A stretch of DNA of 7,086 nucleotides, taken from Geobacter sp. UBA4074. GTDB taxonomy: Bacteria; Desulfobacterota; Desulfuromonadia; Geobacterales; Pseudopelobacteraceae. Under the pieces are notes generated by a model. That model did not search any database. It had not been told where the DNA came from and saw nothing but the letters and a program-made list of their open reading frames with translations. Both the position numbers and the translations under genes were made by a program. Each line of letters opens with the position of its first letter. Position 1 is the first letter of the stretch. Location: NCBI GenBank assembly GCA_002383415.1, contig DFYU01000017.1, positions 1 to 7,086 of the forward strand, given 5' to 3'. This document shows, one piece after another, positions 1 to 5,513 of this stretch.

Positions 1-287
1 TGTTCAAACCGCTGCACCTGGACGAAGTGACCAAAATCGCCGGTCTGCTGGCCCAACAACTGATTGAACGACTGAAAGAACGCCGGATCACCCTGGATAT
101 CAGTGATGAGGCACTAAAACATATCGCCAGGGCCGGCTACGATCCGGTTTACGGTGCTCGCCCCTTAAAGCGCTACCTGCAGCGCGAACTGGAGACCAAG
201 GTGGCCCGGGCCATCATCGCCGGTCAGGTGGCGGATGGCGGCACCATCTCAGTCGCACTTGCAGACGGCGTATTGGTCATTCGCTGA
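1..287 (+). CDS. clpB: ATP-dependent chaperone ClpB, C-terminal end (partial)
   Basis: This is the last 94 or so codons of a ClpB/Hsp100 disaggregase; the reading frame is open from position 3 and the 5' part lies outside the window. ClpB is a cytosolic AAA+ hexamer that works with DnaK to pull proteins out of aggregates. What is visible is the C-terminal small domain of the second AAA+ module. It starts with FKPLHLDEVTKIAGLL and contains GYDPVYGARPLKR, the sensor-2 region whose GAR arginine contacts ATP, then an REL/ET helix and a final beta-strand stretch ending LVIR. That ending is typical of ClpB. Other Clp ATPases share the GARPLKR region, but the flanking text fits ClpB best. The gene ends in TGA and is followed by a hairpin, so it is probably not cotranscribed with the next operon. 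Confidence 0.9.
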   Translation, partial: FKPLHLDEVTKIAGLLAQQLIERLKERRITLDISDEALKHIARAGYDPVYGARPLKRYLQRELETKVARAIIAGQVADGGTISVALADGVLVIR

Positions 288-311
288 GCATACCAGCTGC
301 ACCACACCCAC

Positions 312-357
312 AACCCGCCAGCGTTGCCTGACATCCGGGGCACGTTGGCGGGTTTAC
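312..357 (+). terminator. Probable terminator after clpB
   Basis: A 13-bp inverted repeat pairs AACCCGCCAGCGT (312-324) with ACGTTGGCGGGTT (342-354), with one G-T wobble and a 17-nt loop. It begins 24 bases after the clpB stop. The T run after the stem is short (TTT, then ACCC), so it would be a weak or partly factor-dependent terminator, or a 3'-end stabilising hairpin. Confidence 0.6.
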
Positions 358-378
358 CCTTCTGTGCCCTTCCCCTCA

Positions 379-393
379 TTTGCAATTTTGCAA
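379..393. promoter_or_regulatory. Upstream double TTGCAA element, copy 1
   Basis: The sequence TTTGCAATTTTGCAA contains two self-complementary TTGCAA hexamers with starts 8 bp apart. Copy 2, differing by one base, lies exactly 39 bp downstream. Relative to the start site predicted from the sigma-54 promoter (about 537), this copy sits near -158 to -144. Repeated palindromic sites at such distances are typical of bacterial enhancer-binding proteins that activate sigma-54 RNA polymerase. I cannot name the regulator; its gene is not in the window. Confidence 0.55.
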
Positions 394-417
394 TTCAGTT
401 AATCGCCCAAAACCATA

Positions 418-432
418 TTTGCAACTTTGCAA
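418..432. promoter_or_regulatory. Upstream double TTGCAA element, copy 2
   Basis: TTTGCAACTTTGCAA matches copy 1 at 14 of 15 positions and keeps the same 8-bp spacing between TTGCAA hexamers. It lies near -119 to -105 from the predicted start site. A further partial hexamer, ATTGCA, follows at 433-438. The conserved arrangement in otherwise unrelated intergenic sequence argues for a protein-binding site, most likely an activator site for the operon at 538-2164. Confidence 0.55.
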
Positions 433-509
433 ATTGCAGCACCGCATGAGCATTTATACATTTACCCATATTTTCAGCATGTTACAAGACAAAAAGCATT
501 TATTTCACT

Positions 510-526
510 CTGGCATAGCAGTTGCT
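510..526 (+). promoter_or_regulatory. Sigma-54 (RpoN) -24/-12 promoter
   Basis: TGGCATAGCAGTTGCT at 511-526 matches the sigma-54 consensus YTGGCACGrNNNTTGCW. The invariant GG (512-513) and GC (524-525) are separated by exactly 10 bases, and the -12 half TTGCT is perfect. Two -24 positions differ from consensus (CG to TA). The predicted transcription start is about 537, one base before the ATG at 538. The paired upstream elements at 379-432 fit the activator requirement of this promoter class. No convincing sigma-70 promoter was seen in the same gap. Confidence 0.75.
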
Positions 527-537
527 AAGTAGAAGGC

Positions 538-732
538 ATGCAGAACAGACCTATCTGTCCATATTACGGTTTAAACGACGATCTGTGCGATGTGGGATGC
601 GGCTACATATCCCCACACGACGTGAACATGATCATCCGCTATTGCAATAAACAGTTTACTGAATGCGCCAAATACCTGGAACTGGCTGACCGCGTACCAC
701 TGACCAGTACCCTGACGGCAGTACCGGCCTAA
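538..732 (+). CDS. Small five-cysteine protein of unknown function
   Basis: This encodes 64 residues with cysteines at 7, 17, 21, 36 and 43 (C-x9-C-x3-C-x14-C-x6-C). The core runs from CPYYGLNDDLCDVGCGYIS to the TECAKYLELADR helix; the last dozen residues look unstructured. There is no signal peptide or membrane span, so the protein is probably cytosolic. The cysteines could bind zinc or an iron-sulfur cluster, or be redox-active; that is inference only. I do not recognise a named family. ATG 538 is the first possible start, since an in-frame stop lies at 526-528. A purine stretch AGAAGG (531-536) is only one base from it, too close for a normal Shine-Dalgarno, and the predicted transcript begins at about 537, so translation may be leaderless. 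It is the first gene of a four-gene operon, with 17 bases to the next gene. Confidence 0.8.
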   Translation: MQNRPICPYYGLNDDLCDVGCGYISPHDVNMIIRYCNKQFTECAKYLELADRVPLTSTLTAVPA

Positions 733-737
733 CGCCC

Positions 738-742
738 AAGGA
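738..742 (+). promoter_or_regulatory. Ribosome binding site supporting the 40-aa ORF
   Basis: AAGGA lies 7 bases before ATG 750. It is the main evidence that the very short reading frame starting there is translated. Confidence 0.6.
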
Positions 743-749
743 AACGACC

Positions 750-872
750 ATGCTCTATCATCTGTCCACCAGCTTGCACCCTGTACTTATTGTGGGAGCC
801 CTCATGGTATCCCTGCTGTTTATCGGTATTACGAGCGCAAAGGAGAAGAAACATGACCCAGAGAGAGCTTGA
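750..872 (+). CDS. 40-aa single-span membrane protein
   Basis: This short gene encodes MLYHLSTSLHPVLIVGALMV, then SLLFIGITSAKEKKHDPERA. Residues about 10-30 form one hydrophobic helix; the tail (KEKKHDPER) is charged and probably cytoplasmic, placing the short N-terminus outside. The start has a good Shine-Dalgarno (AAGGA, 7-base spacing). The gene sits between the cysteine protein and the two-span protein and overlaps the latter by 20 bases, so the two are probably translationally coupled. In size and form it resembles accessory subunits such as CydX or CcoQ of respiratory complexes, but no sequence similarity to them is claimed. Most gene callers would miss it. Family unknown. Confidence 0.7.
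   Translation: MLYHLSTSLHPVLIVGALMVSLLFIGITSAKEKKHDPERA
841..845 (+). promoter_or_regulatory. Ribosome binding site fixing the start at 853
   Basis: AGGAG within AAAGGAGAAGAAAC lies 7 bases before ATG 853, inside the end of the 40-aa gene. It favours ATG 853 over an in-frame TTG at 790, which would add 21 residues. Confidence 0.7.
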
Positions 873-1104
873 ATTGATGCAGCGGATTGAGGAGCTTGAA
901 CGCCACACCTGGCGCAACAGCTCCATCCTGCGTGCCGTTGCCATGGTGTCCTTTACCGCCATGGTGGGTATCATTGTCGCTGCCGGCGTCATCGGTGGCG
1001 GTCACGGCAGCCACTGGTCCGGCCCGGCCTGGAACACCATGTGGCTCTACGGCCTGTTTGCCGCCAATGCGGTGTCGATGTTCTGGACCACCCACAAAGA
1101 CTAG
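853..1104 (+). CDS. 83-aa two-span membrane protein of unknown function
   Basis: The product begins MTQRELELMQRIEELERHTW, a highly charged helix that could pair as a short coiled coil. Two membrane spans follow at about residues 25-47 and 60-79. They are joined by a glycine- and histidine-containing turn (GGGHGSHWSG), and a short THKD tail follows. By the positive-inside rule both ends are cytoplasmic and the His-rich turn faces the periplasm. The start is set by AGGAG at 841-845; a longer in-frame version from TTG 790 has no comparable ribosome binding site. It overlaps the 40-aa gene by 20 bases and is 10 bases from the next gene. I do not recognise the family; it is probably a subunit of a complex with its membrane-protein neighbours. 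Confidence 0.8.
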   Translation: MTQRELELMQRIEELERHTWRNSSILRAVAMVSFTAMVGIIVAAGVIGGGHGSHWSGPAWNTMWLYGLFAANAVSMFWTTHKD

Positions 1105-1114
1105 GAGATCCGTC

Positions 1115-2164
1115 ATGCCGATGAAACTATCTCACGCCGCCCTGCTGCTGGTGGTCTGTATCCTCTGCGCCGCCTTCAGCATGCGTATGTTCCAAGGTCT
1201 CGACGATATGATGGGCAACGATTACTGGATCGTCGACACCACCCAGGGTGACCACGGCTGGTACGCCATGGGCCTGCTGCCGCACCTGAAGAAGATGCCC
1301 AAGGATGTAGTCACCGCTGCCAACACCGATGCCGATCCCAGCAATAACCTGATTATCTACGCCCAGCACGGTGACTTTGCCGGCAACTCGGTCTACGGCA
1401 TCACCTACGGCATTCCGCTGATTATGTTCCTGATCTGGCTGGCCTTCATCATCGGCTTCCCTGATCGGGTGGACCCCTACCTGCTGCCACGACGCCTGTT
1501 CACCCTGGCGGTGATCATCGCCTGTTCCGTGGTGGTGAACCTGTTCCTGATGCGGATCGCCGCCGACTTCATCCGCGACCCGATGTCCCGCATCGCCAAC
1601 GTCTCCGGCAACCATGCCTCGCTCCTGTTCCACAACGCCGGCATCTGGTTTGCCATCCTGTTCTCGGCCCTGGGCACCCACAATCACTCCTACAACGAGG
1701 CTCCAGCCCCGGATAGCCGCAACTGGCAGACCCAGGCCTCGGAGAAGTTCAACTGGATGTTCACCCTGCTGGGTGCCGTTACCGTACTGGAGATCGCGCT
1801 GGTCAAGAACAAGCTGGCCCTGCCGGACGCCGCCGTCGACTACTCGGTCTGGATCATCTGGGTGGTGATCTTCATGCGGATGTACGGTTTCTCCCCCAAA
1901 TACTGGGTCAAGCGTCTGCCCGGCATCTCGATCATGGTGGTGGGCACCCTGCTGACCCTGCCGATCTTCTACCTGCTTGAGCGGGTTACCGGAACACTTG
2001 GCGCCGGTTTTGCTTCACCGATTCTTGCCAAGGCACTGGGCGCAGAGAACCAGAACATCGGCCTCTCGCTGATGATCTCGATCTACCTCGTCTTCTGGAT
2101 GGAGTTTGCCGCCGCCATCCGTCGCAACGGCCCAGTGAAAAAGGCGGTGCCTGAAAAGGCCTAA
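1115..2164 (+). CDS. 349-aa polytopic membrane protein of unknown function
   Basis: This inner-membrane protein has about eight predicted spans: residues 5-25, 95-114, 127-149, 169-187, 212-230, 241-257, 267-287 and 313-335. Both ends are inside by the positive-inside rule (PRRL, KRLPG and the RRNGPVKK tail are cytoplasmic). A long loop at 26-94, probably periplasmic, carries DDMMGNDYWIVDTTQGDHGW, LLPHLKK and YAQHGDF. More histidines cluster around span 4 (NHASLLFH, then THNHSY), which could bind a metal, haem or a substrate; that is inference. The start is ATG 1115 with AGGAG at 1103-1107 (7-base spacing); ATG 1121 is a weaker alternative. The open frame continues upstream to 887, but that extension overlaps the previous gene and is not used. 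It is the last and largest operon gene. I recognise no transporter, oxidase or NrfD-type signature. Confidence 0.85.
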   Translation: MPMKLSHAALLLVVCILCAAFSMRMFQGLDDMMGNDYWIVDTTQGDHGWYAMGLLPHLKKMPKDVVTAANTDADPSNNLIIYAQHGDFAGNSVYGITYGIPLIMFLIWLAFIIGFPDRVDPYLLPRRLFTLAVIIACSVVVNLFLMRIAADFIRDPMSRIANVSGNHASLLFHNAGIWFAILFSALGTHNHSYNEAPAPDSRNWQTQASEKFNWMFTLLGAVTVLEIALVKNKLALPDAAVDYSVWIIWVVIFMRMYGFSPKYWVKRLPGISIMVVGTLLTLPIFYLLERVTGTLGAGFASPILAKALGAENQNIGLSLMISIYLVFWMEFAAAIRRNGPVKKAVPEKA

Positions 2165-2169
2165 AGGCA

Positions 2170-2191
2170 CGTATTTCCGCCATGAAATACG
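2170..2191 (+). other. First of two consecutive 3' hairpins
   Basis: CGTATTTC (2170-2177) pairs with GAAATACG (2184-2191) around a 6-base loop, starting 5 bases after the operon's last stop. It has no T tract of its own and abuts the strong terminator, so it may protect the 3' end or compete with the terminator stem. TTTCCG (2174-2179) could alternatively pair with CGGAAA (2190-2195), which would overlap the terminator stem. Confidence 0.5.
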
Positions 2192-2230
2192 GAAAGGCCC
2201 TGGCGTGGGAACCAGGGCCTTTCGCTTTTT
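2192..2230 (+). terminator. Strong rho-independent terminator of the four-gene operon
   Basis: A perfect 12-bp stem joins GAAAGGCCCTGG (2192-2203) to CCAGGGCCTTTC (2212-2223), with an 8-base loop, followed by GC and TTTTT (2226-2230). It lies between two convergent transcription units. On the opposite strand the stem is preceded by AAAAA but followed by CGTATTTC, so it may also slow transcripts arriving from the - strand gene. Confidence 0.9.
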
Positions 2231-2255
2231 CAGGGCATATCAACTCCGGCCGTCA

Positions 2256-5200
2256 TCAGAACAGGTCCAGCTGAACCGTTGCATCCTCCTGTTTACGGCG
2301 CGCTTTCTGCGGCTCCGGCCGGGTCAGCAGCTCAGCCGGGAGTTCGCTGATAAAACGTGAAGCGGTATGCAGCTCACCGTTGCCCACCCAGGGACGTCGC
2401 CGGGCTGAGGTCAGGATCACCCGCTCACAAGCGCGGGTCAGGCCCACATAAAACAGCCGCCTTTCCTCTTCCACATCGGGCGGACCCATCAGAGTACAGG
2501 GAAAGATTCCCTCTTCCAGTCCCACCATAAAAATCACCGGAAACTCCAGTCCTTTTGCGCTGTGGCAGGTCATCAGCGTCACCGCCTCGGCCCGCGGGTC
2601 ATAAACCGTGGCGCTGGCATACTGACGCAGGTGCTGGCTGAAGGCGGCCAGATCAGTTCCAAAACTGTTAGCCAGCTGCAGCAGACGACGTTCTCCTTCA
2701 CCGACTGCATCAAGCTCCAGATAGCGCAGCACAGGCTCCAGGGCAGTCCCCAGGCCACCTTTGGTGACATCCCGGCGGAAGCGCTCCAGCTGGCTGGAAA
2801 GTTCTGCTAACGCACTCTTCAGGACTGCAGCAGGTTTCTTGATCTGTCCCACTGCGGCAAAAAAATCTCCCTGCAGCGGCAGCTGAGCATCCAGCCGTTG
2901 CAACGTGGTGGTCCCCACACCTTTTAAGGTTGCCAGTAGTTCCAGCCATTCGGCCATACTCTGACTGCCAGCGGCGGCCTGGATAAAGTAATAGGCCGCA
3001 CGCAGACCGTGTGAAAGGTAGTACGGGGTAGCGCCCACCAGCTGAAACGGAATGCCGCGGCGATTCAAGGCAACGGACAGCTCTTCGGCCTGACGTCCCA
3101 GCCTGAACAGCACTGCGATGTCACCGAACCCCAGACTTCCACCAGTCTGCTGATCCCCCCCCCGACCGGTTGCCAGCGAAAAACTCTCGATACCGCCCAG
3201 CAGTTCTTCAATCCGTCGCACAATCAGTTCAGCTTCGGCTGCTGGTGACGGCGCGCTGTGCAGTTCGATCACGCCATTGGACGGACAGCTCTGATCTGAT
3301 TGAAGCGGCAGACCGCTGCGAATCAGATTGCGGCTGATCAGCGCCGTGGCCCCCTGCACGATGGCCGGAGCAGAACGGTAACTGGTGCTGAGCGAGAGCA
3401 GTACCGTGCCCAGCTCTTCGGCGAAACGGAAGAAATAGCGCAGATCACTGCCACGGAAGCCGTAAATGGCCTGGTCGGGGTCGCCGATGGCAAACACCTC
3501 GGCCCCTTGGGCTAACAGTTGTACCAAATCGTACTGCGAACGGTTCAGATCCTGGAATTCATCGACAAACAGATAGCCCACCTGCCGATGCAGTTGTTCG
3601 CACAACTGCGGGTCAACGGCCAGCAGTTGCACAAAGACCGGAACCACGGCATCCAGATCGATGGCGTTCAGGCGCAACAACTCGTCCACATAGCGTTGCA
3701 CCTGTTCACTCAGCTGAGCTGCGCTGCGCAGGAAGTGCGCGGCCAGTTCAGCAGTCAGACGGCTTCGCTCACTCACCCCCAGTTCTGGAAACAGTCGCCG
3801 CAGCAATCGTTCGCGTTCTTCAGGTCCCACCACCGCCAGATCGGGATTGGCAGCCCGCAGGCCCTCCAGACAAAAGCGGTGAAAGGTGCCGACAAAGACC
3901 CGTTCAGCCGCCGCACCACACCGTTTTTTCAAGCGCTCACGCAGTTCATCGGCGGCCCGGTTGGTGAAGGTGATCGCCACCACCCGGCTTGGATCTGCCC
4001 CCTGTTCCAGCAGTCGTGCCAGACGGGAGATGAGCGTAAAGGTCTTACCGGTACCGGGCCCGGCCGCCACCAAAATCCGTCGTCCACCGGCCTGAATGGC
4101 AGCCTGCTGCTGTTGATTGGGACCACTGGGCAACACCGATTCTGGCCTGGTCAGTTCAAGGGGCGGCAAGACCGGCAATGGCACCTTTTCCGTTGTTTTT
4201 TTACGGCCACGCTTGAGTCCGGCTGGTTCGCCAAACAGGCTTGTTTGGCCGGTCAGTTGTACCAGTTCACCCTCCTCAAAAACCTTGATCGTGCCGAATT
4301 CACCGTCATACCCGGAATGCCGCAGCACCCTGCCCTCTCGCATCCGGCCCACAGCCTCGGCTAAAAGCGGTTCGTAGTCCCGCAGCTGATCCAGCGGGGT
4401 GTGCAGCAACAGGTTAAATTCAGAACCGAAACGGGCAATCTGCCTGGCGTACTGATCGTTGACCGCCCGGGAGGCCGGCCCCACCTGCAGCAGTTCCCCC
4501 AGCAGTTCGGGTAGCGGAATCAGTGAATGAAAGCCGGGAGCATCTGCTCGGTACAGCGGCTTCTCGCGGTCAGCCAGCTCCAGCACCCGGTGGTGGACAC
4601 CGATGGTGAGCGGTTTGCCGCAGACCGGACAGCGATTGCACAGCTTTCTGGATTCGTGGGGATCAAGACAGACCTTGCAGTCACGATGACCATCAAAGTG
4701 GTATTTGCCCTCTTCGGGAAAGAATTCGATGGTGCCGACGAAACGATCCTTGCGGTTTTCTTTCAGGGCGTCCCGCAGTGAATAGAAGTCAAAGCCGGTG
4801 TTGAACAGGTTGGCCTCGCGCCCCAGCTTGGAAGGAGAGTGACAATCGGAGTTGGAGATCAGGGCGCAATGGTCCAGCCCGGAGATCAGCCGGTTCATGT
4901 CCGGGTCGGACGAGAGACCGGTCTCCAGGGCGAAGATGTGCTCGCTCAGATCGCCAAAGCACTCCTCAATGCTGTCAAAACCAGATTTGGAGCCGAACAG
5001 CGAAAACCAGGGGGTCCAGATATGGGCCGGCACCATGAAGGCGTCGCTGGATGCCTCCATCATGATCTCCAGCAGGTTGCGGCTGTCCAGCCCCAGGATC
5101 GGTCGGCCATCGGACTCGATGTTACCGATTCCGGCCAGCCTGGCGTTCAGACACTGGGCAGCGGCAAAATCCGGCAGGTAAAGCAGGTTGTGCACCTTGC

Positions 5201-5513
5201 GGGTTTGGCCGTGACGTTTGTAGATTGAACTGATCTCAGCCGAAAGCAGGAACCTGACCGGTGCATCATTGGGCGGCAGACCGGGCAGCATGGCCGGTAT
5301 GGATGACTCGTCCTTCAGCCTGTACAGGCCCGGCTCGGCAGGCTCCAGTTCCTGCTGCAGACGGCTCAGCCAACCGGGATGGGTCAGGTCGCCGGTGGCG
5401 ACGATCTGGATCCCCTTGATGCGCGCCCAGGCGGCCAGACCGGCCGGACTGCAGTCAGGGCTGGTGGCGCGGGAAAACGGCGAGTGGATATGCAGATCAG
5501 CAACGTAGTTCAT
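2256..5513 (-). CDS. EndoQ-like PHP nuclease fused to UvrD/Rep-type SF1A helicase
   Basis: A 1085-aa two-enzyme fusion. Residues 1-430 resemble endonuclease Q, which nicks DNA 5' of deaminated bases and abasic sites. The PHP metal ligands appear intact: DLHIHSPFS (H8, H10), GDLTHPGW (D42, H45), SAEISSIY (E93), VHNLLYLP (H108), VPAHIWTPWF (H164) and NSDCHSPSKLGREAN (D223, H225). A zinc knuckle follows (C279, C282, C292, C295, C298), then HSGYDGEFGTIKVF. A basic linker leads to the helicase (about 461-1060): Q-motif NQQQQAA, Walker A AAGPGTGKT (K490), TFTNRAADEL, GTFHRF, Walker B LFVDEFQDLN (D651, E652), GDPDQAIYGFRGSD, SYRS (R713), CHSAKGLEFPVIF and FYVGLTRACER (R1027). The helicase part is somewhat shorter than stand-alone UvrD. 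QLDLF at the extreme C-terminus and QTSLF at 423-427 resemble sliding-clamp-binding motifs. ATG 5513 overlaps the Nudix stop (TGATG) and the PHP domain begins at once; a TTG 16 codons upstream is unlikely. Role: probably excision repair of damaged bases, inferred from domains. Confidence 0.93.
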   Translation of the reverse strand: MNYVADLHIHSPFSRATSPDCSPAGLAAWARIKGIQIVATGDLTHPGWLSRLQQELEPAEPGLYRLKDESSIPAMLPGLPPNDAPVRFLLSAEISSIYKRHGQTRKVHNLLYLPDFAAAQCLNARLAGIGNIESDGRPILGLDSRNLLEIMMEASSDAFMVPAHIWTPWFSLFGSKSGFDSIEECFGDLSEHIFALETGLSSDPDMNRLISGLDHCALISNSDCHSPSKLGREANLFNTGFDFYSLRDALKENRKDRFVGTIEFFPEEGKYHFDGHRDCKVCLDPHESRKLCNRCPVCGKPLTIGVHHRVLELADREKPLYRADAPGFHSLIPLPELLGELLQVGPASRAVNDQYARQIARFGSEFNLLLHTPLDQLRDYEPLLAEAVGRMREGRVLRHSGYDGEFGTIKVFEEGELVQLTGQTSLFGEPAGLKRGRKKTTEKVPLPVLPPLELTRPESVLPSGPNQQQQAAIQAGGRRILVAAGPGTGKTFTLISRLARLLEQGADPSRVVAITFTNRAADELRERLKKRCGAAAERVFVGTFHRFCLEGLRAANPDLAVVGPEERERLLRRLFPELGVSERSRLTAELAAHFLRSAAQLSEQVQRYVDELLRLNAIDLDAVVPVFVQLLAVDPQLCEQLHRQVGYLFVDEFQDLNRSQYDLVQLLAQGAEVFAIGDPDQAIYGFRGSDLRYFFRFAEELGTVLLSLSTSYRSAPAIVQGATALISRNLIRSGLPLQSDQSCPSNGVIELHSAPSPAAEAELIVRRIEELLGGIESFSLATGRGGDQQTGGSLGFGDIAVLFRLGRQAEELSVALNRRGIPFQLVGATPYYLSHGLRAAYYFIQAAAGSQSMAEWLELLATLKGVGTTTLQRLDAQLPLQGDFFAAVGQIKKPAAVLKSALAELSSQLERFRRDVTKGGLGTALEPVLRYLELDAVGEGERRLLQLANSFGTDLAAFSQHLRQYASATVYDPRAEAVTLMTCHSAKGLEFPVIFMVGLEEGIFPCTLMGPPDVEEERRLFYVGLTRACERVILTSARRRPWVGNGELHTASRFISELPAELLTRPEPQKARRKQEDATVQLDLF
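2259..2273 (-). other. C-terminal QLDLF sliding-clamp-binding motif
   Basis: The final five codons read CAG CTG GAC CTG TTC, giving QLDLF immediately before the TGA stop. This matches the bacterial beta-clamp-binding pentapeptide QL(S/D)LF. It follows a charged, probably disordered tail (QKARRKQEDATV), as such motifs usually do. Binding itself is inferred. Confidence 0.7.
3155..3163 (-). repeat. Nine-base G tract in the helicase coding strand
   Basis: Nine consecutive C on the + strand read as nine G in the coding strand, within the Arg-Gly-Gly codons of ATGRGGDQQTGG (residues 784-786). This Gly-rich loop lies just before the motif-IV-side strand FGDIAVLFR. A one-base slip would frameshift the last 300 residues, including helicase motifs V and VI and the QLDLF tail. 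Confidence 0.6.
4233..4247 (-). other. Internal QTSLF, possible second clamp-binding motif
   Basis: QTSLF (residues 423-427) lies exactly where the EndoQ-like part ends and the basic linker to the helicase begins. It deviates from QL(S/D)LF at the second position. Archaeal EndoQ proteins are known to bind the PCNA clamp through a C-terminal motif, so a clamp motif at the end of this domain is plausible but unproven. Confidence 0.4.

Noticed and set aside
887..1114. Upstream extension of the 349-aa membrane protein to position 887
   Set aside because: It would overlap almost all of the 83-aa gene in another frame and has a low-complexity Pro/Ala/Arg composition. ATG 1115 has a good ribosome binding site.
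1127..1687. 186-codon open frame on the - strand
   Set aside because: It lies opposite the 349-aa membrane protein, its His/Gly/Asp-rich composition is a by-product of that gene's codons, and it has no ribosome binding site or domain.
1999..2014. Second -24/-12-like sequence, TGGCGCCGGTTTTGCT
   Set aside because: The spacing fits sigma-54, but it lies near the 3' end of the membrane protein gene with only a terminator and a convergent gene downstream, so it is probably a chance match.
3519..4364. 281-codon open frame on the + strand
   Set aside because: It is antisense to the helicase part of the fusion protein, whose motifs are unambiguous; Gln-rich text is an antisense artefact.
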